DNA of 64,000 nucleotides from Citrobacter amalonaticus Y19. Lineage in GTDB: Bacteria > Pseudomonadota > Gammaproteobacteria > Enterobacterales > Enterobacteriaceae. The first letter of the stretch is position 1, and each line of letters starts with the position of its first letter. Of the stretch, positions 34,653-44,604 are shown piece after piece. The DNA lies in contig NZ_CP011132.1 in assembly GCF_000981805.1 (NCBI RefSeq), positions 3,844,001 through 3,908,000 on the forward strand, written 5' to 3'. A program made the position numbers and the translations under genes. The notes under the pieces were generated by a model. That model saw nothing but the letters and a program-made list of their open reading frames with translations. It was not told the origin of the DNA and ran no database searches.

Positions 34653-36056
34653 TTACAGGGCCTGGGCGTGACGCTGGCGTAAATCATCGGAAATACGCGC
34701 CATCATCGGGTTATTGAGTTTACAGGCGCGGATCGACAACGCCAGCAGCAGATGGAAAAGTGCGGGCAGCAGGCTTTCCATCGAGAAAATCCCTTGCAAC
34801 GAGGCGGGCGTCTGGTTTTCCGCTCCGGCTTTGTAAGCGACGGCAATAAATACCAGGCTGATAATCCCGGCGCTGGAGGCCCACGCCAGCTTGATAAAGA
34901 ACAGGTTGAAGGCAAAGTTCATGCCGGAAGAACGCATGCCCGTTTTCCACTCGCCGTAGTCGTCGGCAAAGGCCATCAGCGAAAAGTGCAGCGGCAGGGT
35001 AAAGCCAAGGATAATGCCGTTACCGAGGATCACGACCAGCCAGAGCGTCTGCCAATCAGGACTGGCGGGCAGGAACCACATGATGACCGCAAGCAGAGCT
35101 AACACCAGGTTGGTGTGATAGTAGAGTTTGACCGTATCAATGCGGCGCGACAGCAGGTTAACCATCACCGAACCGATGATGGAAGCAAATGTCACCATGG
35201 TGAAAAACAGCGAGGTGTAGGCAGTACTGCCCTGCAACACATACGTGATGAAGTACATGTAACCGCCGCCGCGGATATTGAATACGTTAATCAGCAGGAA
35301 TGACATCAACAGCATCAGCAGCAACTGGTCGTTTTTACGCAGCCCAGCCAGGTGTTCGCGCAGGGAAAAGTGGCCCATCATGTTGAGCGATACCCGCTCG
35401 CGCACCCAGAAGAAGCAGCACAGAAACATCACCACGGCGACGGCGCACAGTACACCAACGCCAAGCTGGTAACCCTGCGCGGTGTTGCCATGGCCGAGCG
35501 TCTCCACCAGCCACGGCAACCCGACAGAGACCAAAAAGCCCGCCACACCGCACAGCACAAAGCGCCAGGACTGGCAGGCAATCACTTCGGTGTGACGCGT
35601 GGTCATGGTATTGATCAGCGCGCAATAAGGAACGTTAATCGCGGTATAGCTCACCGAAAGCAACAAATAGGTGCCGAAGGCCCAGGCGATTTTGACGCCC
35701 ATCGACGCGTCCGGTACGGTAAAGGTCAGCACGCCGATAATGCCGATGGGTACGGCGATCCACAGTTGCCATGGGCGAAAACGCCCCCAGCGGCTGCGCG
35801 TACGGTCAGCGACCACGCCCATAATCGGATCGGAAATGGCGTCGAAAACACGCAGCACCAAAAACAAGGTGCCAACCAGTGCGGGCGTCAGCCCGAAGAC
35901 ATCGGTGTAGAAAAAGGTCAAAAAGTTCATGATAAGGCAGGTGATCACCGTGCCACCTGCATCGCCCAGCCCGTAGCCGATCTTTTCGCGTATCGACAAT
36001 TTTTCGTCGGGGTGACTTCCGGCAATATCCGTTTCCGTCAGTGATGTAGAGGTCAT
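34653..36056 (-). CDS. GPH-family sugar:cation symporter (YicJ/MelB type)
   Basis: Glycoside-pentoside-hexuronide:cation symporter with 12 predicted membrane segments. The family signature is clear: IREKIGYGLGDAGG at the N terminus, DAISDPIMGVVADRTRSRWGRFRPW (about 69-93) and SFTLPLHFSLMAFADDYGEWKTG-like second-half motif. Start 36056 (MTSTSLTE) has AGGAAC upstream and gives 467 aa; the longer frame to 36125 is unlikely. First gene of a two-gene operon with the GH127 glycosidase, and divergent from an AraC-type regulator, so it probably imports the glycoside the enzyme cleaves. Confidence 0.88.
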   Translation of the reverse strand: MTSTSLTETDIAGSHPDEKLSIREKIGYGLGDAGGTVITCLIMNFLTFFYTDVFGLTPALVGTLFLVLRVFDAISDPIMGVVADRTRSRWGRFRPWQLWIAVPIGIIGVLTFTVPDASMGVKIAWAFGTYLLLSVSYTAINVPYCALINTMTTRHTEVIACQSWRFVLCGVAGFLVSVGLPWLVETLGHGNTAQGYQLGVGVLCAVAVVMFLCCFFWVRERVSLNMMGHFSLREHLAGLRKNDQLLLMLLMSFLLINVFNIRGGGYMYFITYVLQGSTAYTSLFFTMVTFASIIGSVMVNLLSRRIDTVKLYYHTNLVLALLAVIMWFLPASPDWQTLWLVVILGNGIILGFTLPLHFSLMAFADDYGEWKTGMRSSGMNFAFNLFFIKLAWASSAGIISLVFIAVAYKAGAENQTPASLQGIFSMESLLPALFHLLLALSIRACKLNNPMMARISDDLRQRHAQAL

Positions 36057-36302
36057 ATAAAGGTTCCTCGTCTGAAGCAGATTTATCCCGATGAATTCGC
36101 AGGATTCCGGTTTTAATAAGAACATTCAGATGTAATTTTGCCCGGAATTACCGTGCCAACAAGGCGATAAACAGGTATAAAAAGATGACGATTCCGACCG
36201 GCTGACAAAACTGTGAGGCCGATCGATGAATATCAAATAACTTTTTATTAATCATATAGAAAGGTTATTTTTGTCTAAAAAATCGCGGGAAATTACATAT
36301 CC
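36057..36302. promoter_or_regulatory. Divergent promoter region of the GH127 cluster
   Basis: This 246-bp AT-rich gap separates the transporter gene from the AraC-type regulator and must hold both promoters and the regulator's sites. I saw no clear direct repeat or CRP site. The stretch TAATCATATAGAAAGG near 36248 could hold a weak -10 for the regulator. Confidence 0.45.
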
Positions 36303-37115
36303 ATGCTTGATTTATCCATAGCGCTTCCGATTAGAGTACAAAACGGGGGGTTGTTTATCTCACGCGGCGTGGGTAGCCATCCGGCGCGCAGGCTGGAATC
36401 CTGGGAGTTGATATTTGTACAGCAGGGGACGCTAACGATCAGAGAGAACGACGTCCTGTTTGAGGTTAAGGCCGGAGAAAGCTTGTTGCTATGGCCTCAG
36501 CGCCGCCACGTCGGGGTAGGGGATTTCCCGCCGGATCTCACGTTTTACTGGGTGCATTTTGACGTACTGCCAGCGACGACAGACCCGACGCTGTTACTAT
36601 CGCTACCGCAGCATATCAGCGTCAGTAGTCCACAATATGTCATGTCGCTGTTCCGGCAGTTTTTAAGCGAACAAGAAAACAAGCGCCACGGCCCGGCGCT
36701 GGAGTTTATTTTGCTGCTGATTTTGCAGCAAATCGCCTCAGCGGTGGGGAGCGAAACCCGCGGTGATAGCGCTGGCGTGGCGTTGGCCTATAAGGCGCGC
36801 AAGCAAATTCGCACACAGTATCACCTGCCACTTTCCACGTCGCAGCTTGCCCGGGAGTTGCATTGCAACGCCGATTATCTGGGACGGGTTTACCGGCGGA
36901 TATTTCATATGACGATGACCGAAGCCATTCATCGCCAGCGCGTCAGTGCCGCAGAAAAACTGTTGATTAGCGATTCGCTGGCATTAAGCGAAGTGTCGGA
37001 AAAGTGTGGATTTAATGACGTTGGATATTTTCGGCAGATTTTTCGCAAGCATACTGGGCTGACGCCAGCCGCATGGAAACGGCGATATTGTAAGGAACAT
37101 ATCAATTCAGACTGA
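36303..37115 (+). CDS. AraC/XylS-family transcriptional regulator
   Basis: 270-aa regulator with an N-terminal cupin-like sensing domain (about 10-110, ELIFVQQGTLTIREND, LLLWPQRRHVGVG) and a C-terminal pair of helix-turn-helix motifs (about 170-265; STSQLARELHCNADYLGRVY and the AraC signature CGFNDVGYFRQIFRKHTGLTP). Divergent from the GPH transporter and GH127 genes, which it likely activates when the imported sugar is present. No E. coli K-12 counterpart at this site. Confidence 0.87.
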   Translation: MLDLSIALPIRVQNGGLFISRGVGSHPARRLESWELIFVQQGTLTIRENDVLFEVKAGESLLLWPQRRHVGVGDFPPDLTFYWVHFDVLPATTDPTLLLSLPQHISVSSPQYVMSLFRQFLSEQENKRHGPALEFILLLILQQIASAVGSETRGDSAGVALAYKARKQIRTQYHLPLSTSQLARELHCNADYLGRVYRRIFHMTMTEAIHRQRVSAAEKLLISDSLALSEVSEKCGFNDVGYFRQIFRKHTGLTPAAWKRRYCKEHINSD

Positions 37116-37126
37116 AATAAGCGCTG

Positions 37127-37155
37127 GCCGGATGGGGCGTTTTGCCGCCATCCGG
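37127..37155. repeat. REP element between the AraC-type gene and tldD
   Basis: GCCGGATGG-N11-CCATCCGG: a single REP unit between convergent genes, with the usual GCCGGATGG arm. Confidence 0.8.
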
Positions 37156-37164
37156 AAAATAGGA

Positions 37165-38610
37165 CTACGCAGTACCACCCACCGTCAGGTTATCCACCTT
37201 CAGCGTCGGCTGACCGACACCAACAGGCAGGCTCTGGCCTTCTTTGCCACAGACGCCGACACCGTTATCCAGCTTCAGGTCGTTCCCGACCATCGAAATC
37301 TGCTGCATCGCTTCGATACCCGAACCAATCAGCGTGGCTCCTTTCACCGGTTTCGTTACTTTGCCATTCTCAATCAGATAAGCCTCTGAGGTCGAGAAGA
37401 CAAACTTACCGGAGGTGATATCCACCTGACCGCCGCCAAAGTTTGGCGCATAGATCCCGTATTCTACGGACTCAATGATCTCCTGCGGCGTGGATTTGCC
37501 CGGCAGCATATAGGTGTTGGTCATGCGCGGCATCGGCAGATGCGCGTAAGACTCGCGGCGGCCGTTTCCGGTCGGCGCAACTCCCATCAGGCGCGCATTC
37601 AGTTTGTCCTGCATGTAACCTTTCAGAATACCGTTTTCGATCAGCACGTTGTACTGACCCGGCGTCCCTTCGTCGTCAATGGCCACGGAACCCCGGCGAT
37701 CCGCCATCGTGCCATCGTCCACCACGGTGCACAGCTCAGAAGCCACCAGTTCACCCATATGACCGCTGAATACCGATGTGCCGCGACGGTTAAAGTCCCC
37801 TTCCAGACCATGCCCCACCGCTTCATGCAACAGCACGCCAGGCCAGCCCGCACCCAATACGACAGGCAGCGTCCCGGCTGGCGCCGCGACCGCAGACAGG
37901 TTCACCAGCGCCATGCGCACGGCCTCTTTCGCCCACGCGTCGGCGCGGACGTCACCGTCCAAATCGGCGAGGAAATAATCGTAGCCAAAACGCCCGCCGC
38001 CACCGCTGGCGCCGCGCTCACGTTTACCGTCTTCTTCCACCTGCACGCTGACCGACAGACGTACCAACGGACGCACATCGGCGGCCAGCGTCCCGTCAGT
38101 GGCCGCAACGAGGATCAATTCATACACGCCGGTCAGGCTGGCCGACACTTCCTGCACGCGTTTGTCCGCTTCGCGGGCGACTTTATCAACGCGGCGCAGA
38201 ATATCGAGTTTCTCTTCACGGCTCATGCTTTGCAGCGGATCGACACAGGTGTACAGCGCCGGATACTCCACAGCACCGAGGGTCTTCACTTTCCCGTCGC
38301 CATTGTCACGCACGATGGTACGCGCAGCGTGCGCGCTCTGTTCCAGCGCCTGCAGGCTAATCTGGTCAGCATAGGCAAACCCGGTTTTTTCACCGCTCAC
38401 TGCGCGAACGCCAACGCCCTGATCGATATTGTAAGAACCATCTTTAATGATGCGGTCTTCTAAAACCCAGGATTCGTGATAGCTCGACTGAAAATAGAGA
38501 TCGCCGTAATCGAGACGACGTTCGGCCAGTTGGCCCAGAATGGCAAACAGATCCTGATGTTTCAGGCCGTTCGCCGCTAGCAATTGTTCACTTACCAGGT
38601 TCAGACTCAT
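37165..38610 (-). CDS. tldD: Metalloprotease TldD
   Basis: TldD/PmbA-family zinc metalloprotease subunit that with TldE (PmbA) matures microcin B17 and degrades CcdA. The HExxxH-type motif LHEAVGHGLEGD (about 262-273) carries the zinc ligands. A C-terminal Cys (VGVCGKEGQ) is conserved in the family. It is 481 aa, the E. coli length. Its mate pmbA lies elsewhere in E. coli and is not in this window. Confidence 0.96.
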   Translation of the reverse strand: MSLNLVSEQLLAANGLKHQDLFAILGQLAERRLDYGDLYFQSSYHESWVLEDRIIKDGSYNIDQGVGVRAVSGEKTGFAYADQISLQALEQSAHAARTIVRDNGDGKVKTLGAVEYPALYTCVDPLQSMSREEKLDILRRVDKVAREADKRVQEVSASLTGVYELILVAATDGTLAADVRPLVRLSVSVQVEEDGKRERGASGGGGRFGYDYFLADLDGDVRADAWAKEAVRMALVNLSAVAAPAGTLPVVLGAGWPGVLLHEAVGHGLEGDFNRRGTSVFSGHMGELVASELCTVVDDGTMADRRGSVAIDDEGTPGQYNVLIENGILKGYMQDKLNARLMGVAPTGNGRRESYAHLPMPRMTNTYMLPGKSTPQEIIESVEYGIYAPNFGGGQVDITSGKFVFSTSEAYLIENGKVTKPVKGATLIGSGIEAMQQISMVGNDLKLDNGVGVCGKEGQSLPVGVGQPTLKVDNLTVGGTA

Positions 38611-38686
38611 CGTTATTGCTACTCGTTAATGACTGCGATAGAAGATCTATGTACTGAGAGTGGGGCAATTCCTTGCCCCCGTCAAA

Positions 38687-41600
38687 TCATTGCGAATTTT
38701 CTTTCCGCGGCTGGCGCAGGACTTCGTTGATCTGTGGTTTGTCGAGCGGACCGGTGATCCGATAGCGCAGAATCGAGACTTTACTCCACAACGGTCCAAG
38801 CACTTTACTGGCGGCAAAGACCGCCGCACCAACGATCGGGTTCACCGCAAACGCGGCTGCCACCCCCACCGTGGCGGAGATTTCCGGAGCCACCACCGCT
38901 TCAACATCCAGCTCGCGGCGTACCAGGTTGACCGACCCTTTCATGGCGATATCCGCTTCCAGTCCGTCCACCAGCGTGTCGTCCGTATGCAATATACCGT
39001 CTTTGATCCAGGCGGTGCTGCGAATGGAGTCGAAGTAAAATCCTTCATTGAAGGTATCGCTAAAATCGAAGCGTAGTTTGCGCAGCAGTGCGTCAAAGCT
39101 CAGCAGGCGCAGCAACTGCCCCGCGTGCCCGGTGCTTAATTCGGTGATATCCCCTTTGCCCAGGCGGGTGCGAATAATGCCGTTCAGCGAGGCTTCTTCC
39201 GGCTTCCACGGCGGGTTGCGCCAGTGCAGATCGTAATCCACGTTGAACGACGCGTTGCGAATCGGTGTGGAAACGCCAAAGAACCCTGCCGCAGCGTCAA
39301 TTTTGCTCCCCCGCAGTTTTCCTTTTAAAGAGGTGCGCTCGCTACCGGGAGTGTTTACCCACTGTCCATCCGCCGTCAGTCGGGTGAAACCGGTATCCAG
39401 CAGGCCGTTACTCAGGTTAAGGGTGTCCCCCTGAATAGCCACATCCGCATCGATACGTCCGTATTTCTGTCCCCACATCCAGCACTCTTCACAGCGCAAC
39501 TGGACGTCAGGCCAGCCCCGGAAACTCACGTGTTCTACGGATGCAAATGGCGAAGCCGGCGCGTCGCTGTTATCAGTTTTGACTACGGTGGGGTTGTAAT
39601 AGAGGTATTTAATAAATGCCTGCCACGGCGCGTTATTGCGCATTGCCAGCGTCGCGTTGATCTCACGCCCCTGCGCCTCGACTTTAGTGCCATTCGACGC
39701 CGGTTCAGAAACGATACTCAGGTTGTTCCACTGCTGCCCCCCCAGCGTTAACGCAGGCGTACGCAGCGTGACATGCTGCGGGAAATTCGCGTTGGCCCCG
39801 ACGTTGTCCGCCGCGCCTTTCTGGAACAGGGCCAGCCATTGCGCGCCATCCATCGCCGGCAGATTCAGCTCAATGCCTTCCCGTTCGGGCAAAGGCGGCG
39901 CCGTCTGGCTTTCTGCCGTCCAGATTGCACGATCCAGCGTCAGTTTCTGATTCAGCAACCAGCGGCTGTTAAAATGATTTTCCTGTCCGGCGCTGCCGGT
40001 CAGCGTAAAGCTGCGCAGGTCACCGGTTGCTTTGATTTTAACGGGTAACGCCGCACCAGCCTCTTTATCCAGCGGAGAAGGTAAGTGACTGCTTACATTC
40101 CTGAGGTCGCCGTTCAGTTCAATGTCATACGTCGTGCCGGAATGATATGGCAGGTCAATCCCCACTTTACCGTTCCACGCCAGGCTGCCGCCGAGCGCCT
40201 CATTGACCTGCGAAGGCAACACGCCGGTGCGAGCAGGCTGCCAGTTGCCGTCGAGATTCACCGCGACCTGATAGGCTTTCGCGCCCTCTGTGGTCGTGAA
40301 ATCAACGTTCAGCGGTTGATTGAACCAGTTCGCCGTCATCGGCTCGCTTTTCAGGTTGCCATTGATAAAACTGAATTTGCCGCTGAGGTTTTTCAGGGTG
40401 CTGTCGAGCGGTTTGATGAACAGGCTGTTATCGCGCAGCGACACATCGCCCTTTGCGGTAACCTGTTCGCCGTCCAGCGGGATATCCAGATGTAAGCGAG
40501 CATTCACATCACCATCGATCTGTAACTGTTCAAGCGTGGCACCCAGCGACGTCTTCAACGGCGTGTCGTCAAAATACGGCCCCACCGCCTTGCCCGGCCC
40601 CTGAATATCGGCGTCAATCAGCAACTTTTCTTTGGCGTAGTCCGGGATAATCGCCGTCAGGTTCGTGGCCTTCACGCCGCCTAAATTGACGCCATCGGTT
40701 TTCATCCACAGGCCGTCGTTAAGGAAATCCAGTTCGATATTCAGATCGGTCAGCGCAGGCCAGTCCGGCTGGAAAGCAAATTTCGCATTGCGCAGCGGAA
40801 CCAGCACTTCAAACTGACCTTCGTTGTGCTTGTACGGGAACAAATGCGGATTGCCACCGTACACCAGCGTCGCATTATCCGCTTCTCCGCCCTGAATCGC
40901 GCCGCTGAGATAATCCACCAGCGCCTTGCCCATCAGGTTCTCCGGGAAGTAACGCCAGGCCTGAGAGCCATCGTCGGTGCTGATGCCCGCCAGGATCCCC
41001 AGCCAGGGGTCATCGCCTTCCGGTTGCAGATAACGGAAACCGCCGCGCGCATGGACCGCTTTCGCTTTCACGTCGATGTTGCGCCCGTCCAGCTGAAAGC
41101 CTTTGTCATTCTTCAGCCAGTTCAGCGTGGCGACACCGTCTTCAATTTCTAATGGCGCACGAAAGACCGTTTCGTAGGGCATTTTTGCCTGTTTCATCGA
41201 CGCGGTCAGCGAGCCGTTTTCCACGCTCCCGGAGAGCGTTCCGGAGAAATGCTCCGCCCCCGGCAACAGCTTCCACTGCTGCCACGCCAGATCGCGCCAT
41301 GACGCCTGAAAACGGGTCTTTTCCGTGGCCTGGAGTGGGATATCCAGCGCCAGAGTGTCGATGTTTCCGCTTGGCTGGGTGGCAAGCCAGATATCGCCCA
41401 GCGCAGGAGAGAGCTTCGACACCATCGGGCGCAGCCCCTCAAGCCCGGTCAACTCCAGATGGCTGGCGCGGATGCGCAGTTCGTCACTGCGTTTGCTGTC
41501 CACGCCGCCGACTTCCTGCTCAGGGATCCAGGCAAGCTGTAGCGCGCCGCGCGGCCAGGCCTTGCCATCCATCGTGATGCGGGTATCAGGAATAGAAAAC

Positions 41601-42487
41601 TGCCAGCCGGGCTGTTCACGGCTGATATGCGCCGTCAGATTATCGACAGAGAGCGTATGGGGGTGATTGTCGCCTTTCCAGCTCGCGCCACCTTGTTTCA
41701 GCCAGACGTCGCCACCGGTGATTTCACCTTTGCTGATGGTCATCCAGCCTTCAAGACTGAAGCGTGCAGTCTCCAGCGCCACGTTATCCTGCATCCACTT
41801 GCCCAGCCACGGCTTCACGTCGATGTCGTCGGCCTGCAGCCAGACCCGACCATTATTCAGCAGACCTTCATCATCACGCAGATCCATGCGCACCTGCATG
41901 ACGCCGTGTTGACCGGTCAGACTCGAGAGGCTCACCTCCCCCTCCGCGCGATGGCGGTTTTTACCGTTCACCCAGGTGAGTTGCGGGATCGCCAGTTCGG
42001 CGCGCTGGCCGGAAAGCGTCAGAAAGCTGATTTGGCTGTCGCGGAGATCGAAGTGATCGAACTGGCGCAGGAAGAGATCGTTGATTCGGCTGGCTTCCAG
42101 TCCGTCACCGCTTTCGCTGCGATCAATCGGCGTGTTGGTACGGAAGTTCAGTTGCCAGAAAGTGAGATCGCGAAACTGCCAGCGCATGTGCAGCAAACTC
42201 TGCCAGACATCCAACGCCAGGGTAACGCGTTTAACCGAGAATTCACCGCCGTCTTTGAGTTCCGCGCGGATATCACGTGCGTCGAGGGTGGGACCGAAAT
42301 TTTGCCAGGTGGCAGAGATCTGGCTGGCTTTGACCGGCAGTCCCGTCGCAGACTCAATTTTGCTGAGGATCGTCGGACGCCAGCTGTCGAGATGCGGTAA
42401 TGCCAGGCGCAAACCACTGACCAGCAGCGCTACGACAACAACGAGCGCGGCTCCAGTGAGCAATAATATCCCCGGCAATCGCCTCAC
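38687..42487 (-). CDS. yhdP: AsmA-like envelope phospholipid transport protein YhdP
   Basis: Very long (1266 aa) inner-membrane-anchored protein with an N-terminal membrane helix (about 7-27), AsmA-like/DUF3971 beta-rich repeats through the periplasm and an AsmA2-type C-terminal domain. In E. coli, with TamB and YdbH, it bridges the membranes for phospholipid transport to the outer membrane and affects barrier function. The start codon is GTG at 42487. It lies between tldD and rng on the same strand. Confidence 0.95.
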   Translation of the reverse strand: MRRLPGILLLTGAALVVVVALLVSGLRLALPHLDSWRPTILSKIESATGLPVKASQISATWQNFGPTLDARDIRAELKDGGEFSVKRVTLALDVWQSLLHMRWQFRDLTFWQLNFRTNTPIDRSESGDGLEASRINDLFLRQFDHFDLRDSQISFLTLSGQRAELAIPQLTWVNGKNRHRAEGEVSLSSLTGQHGVMQVRMDLRDDEGLLNNGRVWLQADDIDVKPWLGKWMQDNVALETARFSLEGWMTISKGEITGGDVWLKQGGASWKGDNHPHTLSVDNLTAHISREQPGWQFSIPDTRITMDGKAWPRGALQLAWIPEQEVGGVDSKRSDELRIRASHLELTGLEGLRPMVSKLSPALGDIWLATQPSGNIDTLALDIPLQATEKTRFQASWRDLAWQQWKLLPGAEHFSGTLSGSVENGSLTASMKQAKMPYETVFRAPLEIEDGVATLNWLKNDKGFQLDGRNIDVKAKAVHARGGFRYLQPEGDDPWLGILAGISTDDGSQAWRYFPENLMGKALVDYLSGAIQGGEADNATLVYGGNPHLFPYKHNEGQFEVLVPLRNAKFAFQPDWPALTDLNIELDFLNDGLWMKTDGVNLGGVKATNLTAIIPDYAKEKLLIDADIQGPGKAVGPYFDDTPLKTSLGATLEQLQIDGDVNARLHLDIPLDGEQVTAKGDVSLRDNSLFIKPLDSTLKNLSGKFSFINGNLKSEPMTANWFNQPLNVDFTTTEGAKAYQVAVNLDGNWQPARTGVLPSQVNEALGGSLAWNGKVGIDLPYHSGTTYDIELNGDLRNVSSHLPSPLDKEAGAALPVKIKATGDLRSFTLTGSAGQENHFNSRWLLNQKLTLDRAIWTAESQTAPPLPEREGIELNLPAMDGAQWLALFQKGAADNVGANANFPQHVTLRTPALTLGGQQWNNLSIVSEPASNGTKVEAQGREINATLAMRNNAPWQAFIKYLYYNPTVVKTDNSDAPASPFASVEHVSFRGWPDVQLRCEECWMWGQKYGRIDADVAIQGDTLNLSNGLLDTGFTRLTADGQWVNTPGSERTSLKGKLRGSKIDAAAGFFGVSTPIRNASFNVDYDLHWRNPPWKPEEASLNGIIRTRLGKGDITELSTGHAGQLLRLLSFDALLRKLRFDFSDTFNEGFYFDSIRSTAWIKDGILHTDDTLVDGLEADIAMKGSVNLVRRELDVEAVVAPEISATVGVAAAFAVNPIVGAAVFAASKVLGPLWSKVSILRYRITGPLDKPQINEVLRQPRKENSQ

Positions 42488-42506
42488 GCGTCTCTCCTTG
42501 TCTGCC

Positions 42507-42534
42507 TAAAAATGTGCCGCCCGTCATGCGGCAC
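42507..42534 (-). terminator. Terminator-like hairpin between rng and yhdP
   Basis: Read on the minus strand: GTGCCGC-ATGACGG-GCGGCAC followed by ATTTTTA. A 7-bp GC-rich stem plus T-run 9 bp after the rng stop, so it probably ends a share of transcripts before yhdP. Confidence 0.65.
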
Positions 42535-42543
42535 CACATCGGT

Positions 42544-44013
42544 TTACATCATGACTACGTCAAACTGCTCCTGGTTATAGAGCGGTTCAATTTGTACTTT
42601 GACCTGTTTGCCGACAAAAATCTCCACTTCCGCCAGCGCGTGCGATTCTTCCCCTTTCAGGGTTTCCGCAACGGAAGGAGAAGCATAGACCAGGAAGCGG
42701 TCAGAGTCGTAAGCATGGTGCACGCGAACGATTTCACGCATGATCTCATAGCAGACGGTTTCCACTGTCTTCACCGTGCCGCGTCCATGACAGGTCGGAC
42801 ACTCGTTGCACAGCACATGCTCCACGCTCTCACGCGTGCGCTTGCGCGTCATCTCCACCAGGCCCAACTGGGAAAAACCGTTAATGCTGGTTTTCACCCG
42901 ATCTTTACTCAGCGCCTGCTCAAGCGAATGCAGCACCCGTCGACGGTGATCCTCATTATTCATGTCAATAAAATCGATAATAATGATGCCGCCGAGATTA
43001 CGCAGTCGCAGTTGGCGGGCAATCGCCTGGGTCGCTTCAATATTGGTGTTGAAAATGGTGTCATCGAGATTGCGATGGCCGACAAACGCGCCAGTGTTGA
43101 TATCGACGGTGGTCATCGCTTCAGTCTGATCGATAATCAGGTAGCCGCCGGATTTCAGTTCAACTTTGCGCTCCAGCGCACGTTGGATCTCATTCTCAAC
43201 GTCAAAGAGATCGAAAATCGGCTGACGTCCGCTGTAATGCTCCAGCTTGCTGGTCATTTCCGGAATGTACTCCGCCGTAAATTCCAGCAGGGCTTCATAG
43301 GTCAGACGGGAATCCACGCGAATGCGGTCTAACTGCGCGTCGGCAAAATCACGCAGCACACGCTGCGCCAGCGCCAGTTCGCCATACATCTGGTAACGCG
43401 TCTGCGGACGCTTTTTGCGTTCCATCACTTTGGTCCAGACGCGCTTAAGGTATGCGGCATCTGACGCCAGATCCTCTTCGCAGACCCCTTCCGCCGCGGT
43501 GCGGATGATAAATCCGCCCTGTTCGTCGCAGTACTCAGCGACCACTTTTTTCAGGCGCTCACGCTCGGCTTCGCTTTCGATACGCTGAGAAACGCCAACG
43601 TGCGAGGCGCCAGGCATAAAGACCAGATAGCGAGACGGTAAGGTAATGTCGGTTGTCAGACGCGCGCCTTTGGTGCCCAGCGGATCTTTTACCACCTGCA
43701 CCATCAGATCTTGCCCCTGACGCACCAGCTCCGAAATATCGCGAACGGTGAACTGCTTCTGCTCTTCACCCGCCACGCATTCTGTGTGCGGCATAATGTC
43801 AGAGGCGTGAAGAAACGCGGCTTTATCCAGGCCAATATCTACAAAAGCCGCCTGCATACCCGGAAGTACGCGACTGACCCGACCTTTGTAGATATTGCCT
43901 ACGATCCCGCGTCGCGCTTCGCGCTCGATATGAATTTCCTGAAGAATACCGCCATCAATGTACGCCACGCGTGTTTCCGATGGCGTTACGTTTACCAACA
44001 ATTCAGCCGTCAT
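42544..44013 (-). CDS. rng: Ribonuclease G
   Basis: RNase E/G-family endoribonuclease that matures the 5' end of 16S rRNA and degrades some mRNAs. It has an N-terminal S1 domain (about 35-125), a catalytic core with the metal-binding aspartates in TVDINTGAF and IIDFIDM, and the zinc-link region CNECPTCHGRG. Start 44013 gives 489 aa, as in E. coli, with AAGGG upstream; the six-codon-longer frame is unlikely. It overlaps the yhdE stop by 11 bp. Confidence 0.97.
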   Translation of the reverse strand: MTAELLVNVTPSETRVAYIDGGILQEIHIEREARRGIVGNIYKGRVSRVLPGMQAAFVDIGLDKAAFLHASDIMPHTECVAGEEQKQFTVRDISELVRQGQDLMVQVVKDPLGTKGARLTTDITLPSRYLVFMPGASHVGVSQRIESEAERERLKKVVAEYCDEQGGFIIRTAAEGVCEEDLASDAAYLKRVWTKVMERKKRPQTRYQMYGELALAQRVLRDFADAQLDRIRVDSRLTYEALLEFTAEYIPEMTSKLEHYSGRQPIFDLFDVENEIQRALERKVELKSGGYLIIDQTEAMTTVDINTGAFVGHRNLDDTIFNTNIEATQAIARQLRLRNLGGIIIIDFIDMNNEDHRRRVLHSLEQALSKDRVKTSINGFSQLGLVEMTRKRTRESVEHVLCNECPTCHGRGTVKTVETVCYEIMREIVRVHHAYDSDRFLVYASPSVAETLKGEESHALAEVEIFVGKQVKVQIEPLYNQEQFDVVMM

Positions 44014-44596
44014 GTTTATCCCTTTTCTCACGCAGTGAGTTAAAATTACTCAGCAACTCATACGTTTCAACCAGCGGTAAGCCGACCACGGCGTGATAGC
44101 TGCCATTTATCTTCCTGACAAAACAGCCACCCTGCCCCTGAATACCGTATGCACCTGCTTTATCCATCGGTTCACCGCTGGCGATATAGTCAGCGATATC
44201 CGCATCCGTCAGCGCTCTGAACGTCACCTCGGTCATCACCAGGCAGTCGAGCACATACTGGCTATCCGCCAACGCAACGGCCGTCATCACCTGATGCGTT
44301 TGCCCGGACAATTTGCGCAACATCAGCGCCGCATGGTGTGCGTCGCGCGGCTTCTCTAACACTTCACCGTTGAGGATAACGATGGTATCCGCTCCCAGCA
44401 CGGGGAGATCGCGCGGCGTCAGCGCCACACCGGCCTGGGCTTTTTCCCGCGCCAGACGTGACACATATTGCGGCGCGCTTTCTCCCTCGCCACGCGTTTC
44501 TTCTATTCCCGTGACAATACGTTCGAAAGAAACGCCTAACTGCGTGAGCAGTTCCTGGCGGCGCGGCGAACCGGAAGCTAAGTATAGAGACGTCAT
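44003..44596 (-). CDS. yhdE: Nucleoside triphosphate pyrophosphatase YhdE (Maf family, dTTP/UTP)
   Basis: House-cleaning pyrophosphatase that in E. coli hydrolyses dTTP, UTP and modified pyrimidine nucleotides. The Maf signature LASGSPRRQELL is at residues 6-17; the catalytic-type DTIV (about 70) and the GAYGIQGQGG segment follow. It is 197 aa. It lies between mreD and rng in the usual mreBCD-yhdE-rng order. Confidence 0.95.
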   Translation of the reverse strand: MTSLYLASGSPRRQELLTQLGVSFERIVTGIEETRGEGESAPQYVSRLAREKAQAGVALTPRDLPVLGADTIVILNGEVLEKPRDAHHAALMLRKLSGQTHQVMTAVALADSQYVLDCLVMTEVTFRALTDADIADYIASGEPMDKAGAYGIQGQGGCFVRKINGSYHAVVGLPLVETYELLSNFNSLREKRDKHDG

Positions 44597-44604
44597 AGAA
44601 ACCT

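Noticed and set aside
39530..42400. Several long plus-strand frames opposite yhdP
   Set aside because: They are antisense to the intact 1266-aa YhdP frame and show no domain signature.
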